A stretch of 47,034 nt of DNA from NCBI RefSeq assembly GCF_018129025.1, contig NZ_JAAEDI010000041.1, positions 1-47,034 on the forward strand, given 5' to 3'. Origin of the DNA: Neoroseomonas terrae. GTDB lineage: Bacteria > Pseudomonadota > Alphaproteobacteria > Acetobacterales > Acetobacteraceae. Below the pieces are notes generated by a model, which was not told where the DNA came from, made no database searches, and was given only the letters and a program-made list of their open reading frames with translations. Made by a program: the position numbers and the translations under genes. Shown piece by piece: positions 40,272 to 47,034 of the stretch (positions within the stretch are counted from its first letter, which is position 1; each line of letters starts with the position of its first letter).

Positions 40272-41009
40272 TCAGCCGGGCACCCAGTCCGGCACCGGCA
40301 TGGCGCGGTAGGCGTCGCGCAGGCTGTTCGACCAGCCCTCGCGGACCGAGCGGAAATAGGGTTCGTCCTCGGAGATGCGCATCCGCAGCGTCGCGGTGCA
40401 GCCGCCCTCCCGATAGACCAGCAGGTCGAGCGGCATGCCCACGGTCAGGTTGGACCGCAGCGTGGAATCCATGCTGATCAGCGCGAGCTTCACGCCGTCC
40501 ACCAGGCTGGTGTCGGGCGTCACGACGCGGTCGAGGATCGGCTTCCCGTATTTGTGCTCCCCGATCTGCAGGAAGGGCGTGTCGGCGGTCGCCTCGATGA
40601 AATTGCCGGCGGCGTAGATCATGAACAGCCGCATCCCCTGCCCCACGATCTGCCCGCCGAGCAGCAGCGCCACGTCGAAGCCGATGCCCTGGGCGCGGAG
40701 CGATGGTCCGTCCGCCTCGAACACCGCGCGAACCGCGGCGCCGACGAGTTGGGCGGCGCGGAACATCGTCGGGATGTCGCGCAGCGTGTGACGCTCGCCA
40801 TCCAGCCAGACGCCTTCCTGCAGGCGCGACCAGACCTGTTGGCTGATCGCGAGATTGCCCGAGGAGAGCATCGCGATTACGCGTTCGCCCGGCACTTCCT
40901 CGACATGCATCTTGGAGAAGGTCGAGATGTGGTCGACGCCCGCATTGGTACGGGTGTCCGAGAGCAGGACCAGGCCCTGGTTCAGATAGAGCCCGACGCA
41001 GTAGGTCAT
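40272..41009 (-). CDS. Anbu-type proteasome-like peptidase (Ntn-hydrolase)
   Basis: This 245-aa protein is the bacterial Anbu, an ancestral proteasome beta-like Ntn-hydrolase. After removal of Met1 the N-terminal nucleophile would be Thr1 (MTYCVG), with Asp17 (in SDTRTNAGVD) and Lys32 (in FSKMHV), matching the Thr1/Asp17/Lys33 set of proteasomes. Anbu usually sits beside genes for an alpha-E protein, a circularly permuted ATP-grasp ligase and a transglutaminase-like protease. It is proposed to process peptide tags made by the ligase. Here alpha-E and ATP-grasp lie 2.9 kb away, separated by a Bug/DUF1028/LacI cassette, and no transglutaminase gene is present. Confidence 0.92.
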   Translation of the reverse strand: MTYCVGLYLNQGLVLLSDTRTNAGVDHISTFSKMHVEEVPGERVIAMLSSGNLAISQQVWSRLQEGVWLDGERHTLRDIPTMFRAAQLVGAAVRAVFEADGPSLRAQGIGFDVALLLGGQIVGQGMRLFMIYAAGNFIEATADTPFLQIGEHKYGKPILDRVVTPDTSLVDGVKLALISMDSTLRSNLTVGMPLDLLVYREGGCTATLRMRISEDEPYFRSVREGWSNSLRDAYRAMPVPDWVPG

Positions 41010-41095
41010 GGGTGGCGCCTCCGATGGGGCGGAGAGACAGCGATCAAGGCTGTAGCGTCAAGACCGCGCAGCGCCGCGTCGGGCTCCGTAGCGCA

Positions 41096-42088
41096 TCAGA
41101 GCTGCAGCCGGATGCCGAGGCGCGAGATCACCCCGCCCCAGAGGCGCGAATGCTCATCGATGATCCGGGCCAGTTCCTCGGTCGAAGAGGATTGCGCGGT
41201 GAAGCCGGTCGCATCGATGCGGTTGCGGACCTCCGGCATGGCGATCGCGGCGGCGACGGCGCGCTGCAGCCGGGCGACGACTGGTGCCGGCGTGCCGGCC
41301 GGAGCGGCGATGCCGAACCAGGAATTCGCTTCAAGTCCCGTGAAGCCCTGTTCGGCGAAAGTCGGCAGGTCGGGCGCCGCCGGGCTGCGCGCGGCATCCG
41401 CCACGGCGATGATGCGAATGCGGCCGGCCTTGTGCTGCTCGATCAGCGCGCCGCTGATGCTGGCTGGCATGAACTGGATCTCGCCCGTGCTGAGCGCCGT
41501 CAGCGCCGGCGCCTCGCCGCGATAGACGATCGGCTCAGCCCGAATGCCGGTCGAGGCGAGCACCATCGAGGCGAACAGATCCGCACCGGTGCCTGGGCCA
41601 TAAGTGTGGTAGTTCAACTGGCCCGGTCGCTGCCGCGCATAATCCACGAACTCGCGCAGGTTCCGTGCCGGCACGGTCAGCGAGATGGCGATGATCCAAG
41701 GTGCCACGGCGACGAGGGAGACCGGCTGGAAGTCCGACACCTTGTACGGCAGGTTCTGGTACAGATGCGGGTTCGTCGTCAGCGCCGAGGTCGAGGCGAA
41801 GAGCAGCGTGTAGCCATCCTTGGGGGCCTGCACGACCGCCATGGTCCCGACGACGGTCGCACCGCCGGGACGGTTCTCCACGACGACGGGCTGGCCGAGA
41901 TCGCGTGACATACCATCGGCCAGAATGCGGGCCGTGACGTCGCTGCTGCCGCCGGCGGGGAAGGCGACGACCAGCGTGATCGGGCGCGTCGGGAATGACG
42001 GCGCCTGCGCTTCGGCCCGCGTCGCGACGGCGAACGGCGCGGCGAGGGAAAGCAGCGCCAGGCGGCGGCTCATGTCATCAGATGTCAT
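41096..42088 (-). CDS. Bug-family periplasmic substrate-binding protein (third of three)
   Basis: This 330-aa orphan receptor has a signal peptide (RRLALLSLAAPFAVATRAEAQ, about 8-28), FPAGGSSDVTAR and VVVENRPGGATVVG. It follows the DUF1028 gene by 20 bases and precedes Anbu by 86 bases on the same strand, so a DUF1028-Bug-Anbu transcript is plausible. The ATG at 42088 has an AAGGG site upstream; one at 42073 is possible. The ligand is unknown. Confidence 0.9.
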   Translation of the reverse strand: MTSDDMSRRLALLSLAAPFAVATRAEAQAPSFPTRPITLVVAFPAGGSSDVTARILADGMSRDLGQPVVVENRPGGATVVGTMAVVQAPKDGYTLLFASTSALTTNPHLYQNLPYKVSDFQPVSLVAVAPWIIAISLTVPARNLREFVDYARQRPGQLNYHTYGPGTGADLFASMVLASTGIRAEPIVYRGEAPALTALSTGEIQFMPASISGALIEQHKAGRIRIIAVADAARSPAAPDLPTFAEQGFTGLEANSWFGIAAPAGTPAPVVARLQRAVAAAIAMPEVRNRIDATGFTAQSSSTEELARIIDEHSRLWGGVISRLGIRLQL

Positions 42089-42108
42089 CCGGGTGTCCCT
42101 TCGTGCCG

Positions 42109-42786
42109 TCAGATGGTCAGCGCGGAATTGATCAGGGGCTTCAGCTCGTACGGCCGGAGCACCTGAGTGACGAAGCGATCGACCAAAGGTTCGTAGCTTC
42201 GCCAAAGCCGTCGCAGCGTGAGATGCGGGTCAGGCTCGAAATCGACCCGGAGGTCCACGAGCGGCCAGGAGTGGCGGTCGACGACCAACAGGGCCGCGGC
42301 CATGACCGGCTGGGTTTCGCCGCCCGCGGCGACGCCGGCATCGAGGGCCGCGAGCAGGCGCTCGACGAAGGCGCCGGCGGGCGACGCCTCGAAGGCCTGC
42401 ACCATGGCCGTGGAGACATCCGCCGTCGCCAGGAAGTTGCCGGCGGCGACGCAACCGGTGCCGATGCAGCCGCTGTTGATCGATTCGATCTGCGGACCAT
42501 TGAAGAAGGCCGCGCGCCCCTCCCGGTCGAGCGCCGCGAATTGCCGCTGGCCCGGGTGCTCGCTGCCCGCGACCAGGAGATCGACCGTTTCCTTGGCACT
42601 GTATCCGCGCGCCAGCAGGTCCAGCCCCAGCGGGCCGGCGCGCGTGTCGGTACGGTGCTGCGTCAGGACGGCACCGACGCCGGCGCGCGCCCACGGGCAG
42701 CGATTGCCCACCGCGATGCTGGAACTGGATGAGGCAATCCCGAACATGCCGGTGGCCGGATCGAGGGCTGCCAGGGAAAACGTCAT
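42109..42786 (-). CDS. DUF1028 family protein, putative Ntn-hydrolase
   Basis: This 225-aa protein of the DUF1028/COG3342 family is described as a member of the Ntn-hydrolase superfamily of unknown substrate. The N-terminus MTFSLAALDPATG would expose Thr after Met removal, followed by FGIASSSSSIAVGNRCPWARAGVGAVLTQ (split motif, about 15-43), which carries the conserved glycine/serine pattern. It is regulated with the following Bug gene. A palindrome of LacI type lies 35 bases upstream of the start codon, with a half-site (TTGTAG, 42786-42791) at the start codon itself. DUF1028 and Anbu being close neighbours is unusual; see findings. Confidence 0.85.
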   Translation of the reverse strand: MTFSLAALDPATGMFGIASSSSSIAVGNRCPWARAGVGAVLTQHRTDTRAGPLGLDLLARGYSAKETVDLLVAGSEHPGQRQFAALDREGRAAFFNGPQIESINSGCIGTGCVAAGNFLATADVSTAMVQAFEASPAGAFVERLLAALDAGVAAGGETQPVMAAALLVVDRHSWPLVDLRVDFEPDPHLTLRRLWRSYEPLVDRFVTQVLRPYELKPLINSALTI

Positions 42787-42820
42787 TGTAGTGCCGCCTT
42801 CTTGACATCAATTGGGGTCG

Positions 42821-42834
42821 TTGTAGCGCTACAA
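42821..42834. promoter_or_regulatory. LacI-type operator between DUF1028 and the LacI regulator
   Basis: TTGTAGCGCTACAA is a perfect 14-bp palindrome with the central CG typical of LacI-family operators. It overlaps a candidate minus-strand promoter (TTGATC at 42842-42847 and TACAAC at 42820-42825, 16 bases apart) for the DUF1028 gene, and lies 47 bases before the regulator ATG. A TTGACA hexamer at 42802-42807 on the plus strand may belong to the regulator promoter, although no well-spaced -10 is seen. Confidence 0.72.
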
Positions 42835-42880
42835 TTATCCAGATCAAGCGGAAATCGCCGTTCGACCCTCGTCGACCCCC

Positions 42881-43912
42881 ATGGTAAGCGCGGCCATGAC
42901 ATCCGGCCCGCCCCTGCCCCCGCCCGCTGTCCGGATGAGCGACGTCGCCCGCGAGGCCGGCGTGTCGCCGATGACGGTGTCGAACGCCTTCAAGCGGCCC
43001 GAGATCGTTCTGCCGGAAACGCGGGAGCGCATCCTCAGCGCCGCGCGGCGGTTGGGCTACGTGCCGAATGGCATCGCCGGCATGCTGGCGTCCGGGCGCA
43101 GCAACCTTGTCGCCGTGCTGGTGCCGTCCATCCGCAATTCCAGTTTCGCCCGCACGATACAGGGGCTGAGCGACGCCTTGTCCGAGCACGGCTTCCAGCT
43201 TCTTCTCGCGGTGGCGGACACCGCCGACAGCGAGTTCCAGGCGGTGGAATCGGTGCTTGCCCGCCGTCCGGCCGGCATCGTGCTGACCGGGAACGAGCAC
43301 CATCCGGACACCGTCCGCCTGCTGCGGCAATCCGGCGTGCCGCTCGTCGAAACCTGGATACTGAGCGAACCGATCCTGGACATGGCCGTCGGCTTCACGC
43401 TGGGCGACGCAGCGGGGGAGATGGCGCGGTTCCTCGTCTCCCGCGGCTACCGGCATATCGGCTTTGCCGGCTACCTGCCGGCCGAGCGCAGCCGTTTCCT
43501 TGAACGGCAACGCGGCTTCCAATCCGCCTTGCGGCAGGCCGGTCTGCGCGACGACCTGATCTTCCATGCGGACGAAACCGTTGGCTTCGCGGGCGGCCGG
43601 CTCGCCATGACCGAGCTGCGTGCGCGGGAGCCGCGTCTGGATGCCTTGTTCTGCGTGACTGACATCTTCGCGGTCGGTGCCCTGTTTGAATGCCAGCGCC
43701 GTGGCATTGCCGTGCCGCGGGACTTCGCCGTCGCGGGCTATGGCGATTTCGAGATCGCGGCCGAGGTCGTTCCCGGCCTGACGACGGTCCGGACACGGGG
43801 GTATGAGATCGGGCGGGCGGCGGCGTCCCTGGTGGTCGAACGCGCTGCCGGCCGGGCGACGACCTCCCGTGTCGACGTCGGCTACGAACTGATCATTCGC
43901 GGCAGCGCGTGA
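42881..43912 (+). CDS. LacI-family transcriptional regulator
   Basis: This 343-aa repressor has an N-terminal LacI HTH (MSDVAREAGVSPMTVSNAFK, about 19-38) with hinge (VPNGIAGMLASGRS) and a periplasmic-binding-protein-like sensor domain (about 70-340). The sequence is close to the GntR/gluconate branch of the family (LVAVLVPSIRNSSFARTIQGL). It is divergent from the DUF1028-Bug genes and shares with them the operator at 42821, so it most likely controls them and itself in response to a small molecule, perhaps the ligand of the Bug receptor. ATGs at 42881 and 42896 are both possible. It converges with the alpha-E gene. Confidence 0.9.
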   Translation: MVSAAMTSGPPLPPPAVRMSDVAREAGVSPMTVSNAFKRPEIVLPETRERILSAARRLGYVPNGIAGMLASGRSNLVAVLVPSIRNSSFARTIQGLSDALSEHGFQLLLAVADTADSEFQAVESVLARRPAGIVLTGNEHHPDTVRLLRQSGVPLVETWILSEPILDMAVGFTLGDAAGEMARFLVSRGYRHIGFAGYLPAERSRFLERQRGFQSALRQAGLRDDLIFHADETVGFAGGRLAMTELRAREPRLDALFCVTDIFAVGALFECQRRGIAVPRDFAVAGYGDFEIAAEVVPGLTTVRTRGYEIGRAAASLVVERAAGRATTSRVDVGYELIIRGSA

Positions 43913-43928
43913 TGCATGCCGGGCCGGA

Positions 43929-44870
43929 TCAGGCCTGGAGATAAAACCCCTGGATCTGCCGCCCCAGTTCCAGGTTCCGGTTCACCGTCGCCGTCAGGAA
44001 CTCGTGCAGGCCGCCTTCCATGATGTCCCCGATGCGCCCGAAGCGCAGCCGGGCGTGCATCTCGCCGGCGAGGCGATGTGCTTCCCCGCGCCGGCCGCCA
44101 TGCAGTGTGGCGATGCCGTCCAGCGTCTCCTCGATCCGCGCGTAGCAGGCGACCATTGAGCGGGGCAGCTCGGGACGCAGGATCAACAGCTCGGCGATGC
44201 GCTGCGGATCGAGCCGCGCGTGATAGACCCAGTGATAGGCGCGCAGCGCCGAGACCGATCGCAGGATCGCCTGCCATTGGAAATGGGCGAGCGTTCCACC
44301 CTCCTCCGCCCCCATCAGCGCGTGGTGGTGCACGTCCAGCACACGGGCGGTGTTGTCGGCGCGCTCGACCATCGTGCCCAGGCGGACAAAGCTCCAGGCC
44401 TCGTCGCGCAGCATGGTGTCGGCATAGGCGCCGTTGAACAGGACGGTGCGGGACTTCACCCAGTCGAGGAAGGCCGGCAGGTGGTCCGGGGTGAATGTGT
44501 CGTCGGTGCTGCGGCGGCTTTCCGACCAAGTCTCGTTCACCGCTTCCCACATGTCGACCGTCAGCGCGGTGCGCACGGCGCGGGCGTTGCTGCGGGCGGC
44601 CTCGATGCAGGACCGGATGGAAGACGGGTTCTTCGCCTCGGCGGCGAGGTAGCGCACCACGGCGTCCTGCGTGAGTTCCTGCCCCGTCGTCGCGAAACCC
44701 GGCGCGGCGCCGGAGACGGTGAGCAGCGCCCGCCAGGCGTTGTTGCGGCGGTCCACTGCGCCGGTCAGGCTCGCCATGCGCAGCGTGACCTGAAGGCCGC
44801 GCGCATTGTTGCCTGCGCGCTCCATGTAGCGGCCGAGCCAGTAGAGGCTGTCGGCGGTCCGGCTCAGCAT
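43929..44870 (-). CDS. Alpha-E domain protein (DUF403)
   Basis: This 313-aa all-alpha protein of the alpha-E family begins MLSRTADSLYWLGRYMERAGNNARGL (split: about 1-26), the family hallmark, and contains DRADN-like and ERADNTARVL (about 158-167) repeats of the same helix pattern. It always accompanies circularly permuted ATP-grasp proteins, and is thought to assist in synthesis or handling of a peptide product. The start overlaps the end of the ATP-grasp gene by seven bases, so the two are one operon. The usual next gene, a transglutaminase-like protease, is absent; a convergent LacI gene is found instead. Confidence 0.92.
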   Translation of the reverse strand: MLSRTADSLYWLGRYMERAGNNARGLQVTLRMASLTGAVDRRNNAWRALLTVSGAAPGFATTGQELTQDAVVRYLAAEAKNPSSIRSCIEAARSNARAVRTALTVDMWEAVNETWSESRRSTDDTFTPDHLPAFLDWVKSRTVLFNGAYADTMLRDEAWSFVRLGTMVERADNTARVLDVHHHALMGAEEGGTLAHFQWQAILRSVSALRAYHWVYHARLDPQRIAELLILRPELPRSMVACYARIEETLDGIATLHGGRRGEAHRLAGEMHARLRFGRIGDIMEGGLHEFLTATVNRNLELGRQIQGFYLQA

Positions 44871-46348
44871 TGCGACTGGCCCTGAGATTGGGAGGAGGTG
44901 GCCGGCACGCGGGGCACGTCGGCCGGATCATCCTCCAGCACCCAGGTGTCCTTGGTGCCGCCACCCTGAGACGAATTCACCACGAGCGAGCCTTCGCGCA
45001 GCGCGACGCGGGTCAGCCCGCCGGGGACGATGCGCACCTCCTTGCCGCAGAGCACGAAGGGGCGGAGGTCGACATGGCGGGGCGCGATGCCCTTCTCGAC
45101 CAGCGTCGGCACGGTGGACAGGGCGAGCGTCGGCTGGGCGATGTATTCGGCGGGCTTCGCCTTGATGCGCGCGGCGAATTCGGCGCGCTGTTCCGCCGTG
45201 CTGTGCGGCCCGACCAGCATGCCGTAGCCGCCCGACCCATGCGTCAGCTTCACCACCAGCTCGTCGAGGTGGTCGAGGACATAGGCGCGGTCGTCCTCAC
45301 GCTCGCAGAGATAGGTCGGGACATTGGCGAGCAGCGGTTCCTCACCGAGATAGAACCGCACCATCTCGGGCACATAGGGGTAGATCGCCTTGTCGTCGGC
45401 GATGCCAGCACCCGGCGCATTGGCGAGCGCGACGTTGCCGGCCTTGTAGGCCGCCATCAGCCCCGGCACGCCGAGCACGCTTTCCGGACGGAAGACCTTC
45501 GGATCGAGGTAGTCGTCGTCGATGCGGCGGTAGATCACGTCCACGCGCTGCGGCCCGGTCGTGGTGCGCATGTAGACGACGTCGTTCTCAACGACGAGGT
45601 CCGGGCCCTCCAGGACCTCGACCCCCATCTCGTCCGCGAGGAAGCAATGCTCGTAATACGCGCTGTTGTAGGAGCCGGGGGTGAGGATCGCGACGCGCGG
45701 CGCACCCGGGCAGTTGGGTGGCGCGACCGATTTCAGCGTCTCCAGCAGTTCCTCGGGATAGTGGCTCACCGGTGCGACGTGATGCGCGGCGCAGAGGCCC
45801 GGGAAGAGGCGGAGCATCGCCTCCCGCCCCTCCAGCATGTAGGAGACGCCGGAAGGCGTACGGCAATTGTCCTCGAGCACCCAGAAATCGTTCGTGCCGG
45901 TGCGCACCACGTCGATGCCGGCCACATGGGTGTAGACGCCTCCGGGGGGCACGAATCCCTTCATCTCAGGACGGAAGGCTTCGTTCTGGCGGATCAGCGC
46001 GGCGGGGATGCGACCGGCCTTCAGGATCTCCTGCGCGCCATAGATGTCGAGCAGGAAGAGGTTCAGCGCCTTCACCCGCTGCACCAGCCCGCGCGAGAGC
46101 GATTCCCATTCGGCGCGCGCCAGGATGCGCGGGATGATGTCGAAGGGGATCAGCCGCTCCGGGTCGCCGCCCTCGCCATAGACGGCGAAGGTGATGCCGA
46201 TGCGCTTGAACAGCAGCTCGGCCTCGTGCCGGCGACGTTCCAGCGCCTCGCGCGGCGTCGCCGCGAGCCAGCGGGCGATCTCGGCGTAAGGTCCGCGAAA
46301 GAGGCCGTCGGCCGTCATCTCGTCGAAGGCGGGGGTGGTCGTGGTCAC
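44864..46348 (-). CDS. Circularly permuted ATP-grasp family protein (DUF404/DUF407)
   Basis: This 494-aa putative peptide ligase of the circularly permuted ATP-grasp type has the family start TPAFDEMTADGLFRGPY, GITFAVYGEGGDPERLIPFD (split, about 46-65), GVYTHVAGIDVVR (about 128-140) and WVLEDNCRTPSGVSYMLEGR. In the C-terminal part LVVKLTHGSGGYGM (about 345-358) corresponds to ATP-binding loops. It is expected to form amide bonds with ATP. The GTG at 46348 was chosen because family N-termini align there; an ATG at 46318 is possible. It is followed by the alpha-E gene with overlap. Related operons contain the Anbu gene directly. Confidence 0.92.
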   Translation of the reverse strand: MTTTTPAFDEMTADGLFRGPYAEIARWLAATPREALERRRHEAELLFKRIGITFAVYGEGGDPERLIPFDIIPRILARAEWESLSRGLVQRVKALNLFLLDIYGAQEILKAGRIPAALIRQNEAFRPEMKGFVPPGGVYTHVAGIDVVRTGTNDFWVLEDNCRTPSGVSYMLEGREAMLRLFPGLCAAHHVAPVSHYPEELLETLKSVAPPNCPGAPRVAILTPGSYNSAYYEHCFLADEMGVEVLEGPDLVVENDVVYMRTTTGPQRVDVIYRRIDDDYLDPKVFRPESVLGVPGLMAAYKAGNVALANAPGAGIADDKAIYPYVPEMVRFYLGEEPLLANVPTYLCEREDDRAYVLDHLDELVVKLTHGSGGYGMLVGPHSTAEQRAEFAARIKAKPAEYIAQPTLALSTVPTLVEKGIAPRHVDLRPFVLCGKEVRIVPGGLTRVALREGSLVVNSSQGGGTKDTWVLEDDPADVPRVPATSSQSQGQSQC

Positions 46349-46530
46349 CGGCGCGAAGTCCTCCGGCCGCCAGCCTCGCCGGGGCCGGGGGGCGGCGCAA
46401 GCCTGTGTTGGTGACGCGGCGCAACATCCAGCCTCGTTCTGCCCAGGAAGCGGGCGAAACCTGTCCCCCGGATGGGCAGCACGCGGCGGCGCCCCTATCC
46501 TGGCGCTGTCCAACGAGCCGGGGGAATGCC

Positions 46531-47034
46531 ATGAACGACACCGCCACGACGACCGCTGCCGATTCGATTGCCGCCGCCTTCGCGGATGCCGGCACCAAGC
46601 GGATCTACGGCGTGCCCGGCGGTGGTTCGAGCCTCGACCTGATCGCCGCCGCGAAGGTACGTGGCATCGACTTCGTGCTGGCCCGGCATGAGACCTCGGC
46701 GGTGATCATGGCCGCAACGGAGGCGGAGCTGTCGGGCTCGCCGGGCGTCGCGCTGTGCACGCGAGGACCCGGCGTGGGGAATGCGGCGAACGGTATGGCG
46801 CATGCGGCGCTGGACCGCGCACCGGTCGTGCTGCTGGCCGATGGCTTCGCGCCGGCGGAGCGCGAATTCGCGACGCATCAGTACTTTGACCATGCGGCGA
46901 TGATGGCTCCGGTGACGAAGGTGCAGCTTTCGGTCGGGCAGATGGCGGCGGGCGAGGCGGCGACGCGCGCCGTCGGCGCGGTGCTGGCCGCGCCGCGCGG
47001 CGCGGCGCTGATCGAATTGTCCGGCGGCGCGGCA
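46531..47034 (+). CDS. Acetolactate-synthase-like ThDP enzyme, N-terminal part (3' end outside window)
   Basis: This is the start of a ThDP-dependent enzyme of the acetolactate synthase/benzoylformate decarboxylase group; 168 residues lie in the window and the frame is open at its end. The ATG has a GGGGGA ribosome binding site. IYGVPGGGSSLDL (about 25-37) and RHETSAVIMA (about 51-60, with the catalytic glutamate that binds the thiamine ring) are typical, as is TRGPGVGNAANG (about 75-86). The cofactor GDG motif would be further downstream. Whether it is a catabolic enzyme or part of branched-chain synthesis cannot be told from this part. It is divergent from the ATP-grasp gene. Confidence 0.85.
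   Translation, partial: MNDTATTTAADSIAAAFADAGTKRIYGVPGGGSSLDLIAAAKVRGIDFVLARHETSAVIMAATEAELSGSPGVALCTRGPGVGNAANGMAHAALDRAPVVLLADGFAPAEREFATHQYFDHAAMMAPVTKVQLSVGQMAAGEAATRAVGAVLAAPRGAALIELSGGAA

Noticed and set aside
1..47034. tRNA or rRNA genes, insertion sequences, prophage or integrase genes
   Set aside because: No tRNA-like cloverleaf with T-loop sequence, no rRNA segments and no transposase or integrase reading frames were seen.

Overview
This is a GC-rich chromosomal window from an alphaproteobacterium, most likely an Acetobacteraceae (Roseomonas-like) member of the Rhodospirillales. That placement is inferred. It rests on base composition, on three orphan periplasmic binding proteins of the Bug/tripartite tricarboxylate family, on the TamA-TamB, SPFH-NfeD, SoxR and Anbu gene sets, and on GC-rich hairpin repeats between genes. 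I see no rRNA, tRNA, CRISPR, transposase, integrase or phage gene. Almost the whole window is coding, with short gaps.

Layout. 1-4161: C-terminus of a MobA-like nucleotidyltransferase, an amidase, two small unknown genes (one lipoprotein) and an MFS exporter. 4377-8034: an XRE regulator behind a palindrome, convergent with a large Pat-like acyl-CoA-synthetase/acetyltransferase. 8139-12273: alpha/beta hydrolase, Bug binding protein, SnoaL-like protein, small secreted protein and M20 amidohydrolase. 12272-18017: TamA and TamB, the outer-membrane assembly module. 18338-21850: a large RTX calcium-binding protein. 21931-24072: old-yellow-enzyme reductase, soxR, and a divergent DoxX-like membrane gene behind a SoxR-type promoter. 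24330-26327: a zinc-type ABC importer (permease, ATPase, small membrane ORF) behind a Zur-like box. 26377-30055: DUF445 protein, and a Fur-box-controlled TonB receptor of heme type. 30096-34352: LLM flavin oxidoreductase, small genes, VOC protein, host-attachment protein, and an SPFH/NfeD pair. 34455-39193: SDR, small secreted protein, two-subunit ThDP decarboxylase, YaiI, M23 peptidase and thermonuclease-like protein. 39227-46348: two Bug proteins, the Anbu proteasome-like peptidase, a DUF1028 Ntn-hydrolase, a LacI regulator with a palindromic operator, and the alpha-E / circularly permuted ATP-grasp pair. 46531-end: start of an acetolactate-synthase-like ThDP enzyme.

The most notable points are these. 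(1) The Anbu neighbourhood is split: Anbu lies apart from its usual alpha-E/ATP-grasp partners, no transglutaminase gene is present, and a LacI-DUF1028-Bug cassette sits in between, so two N-terminal-nucleophile hydrolases are close neighbours. (2) A textbook SoxR promoter (18-bp box, 19-bp spacer) drives a DoxX-like gene, and the box spans the soxR start codon. (3) Dispersed paired-hairpin repeats show compensatory base changes between two clear copies. (4) A 39-codon membrane ORF is coupled to the zinc ATPase gene directly behind a Zur-like box.
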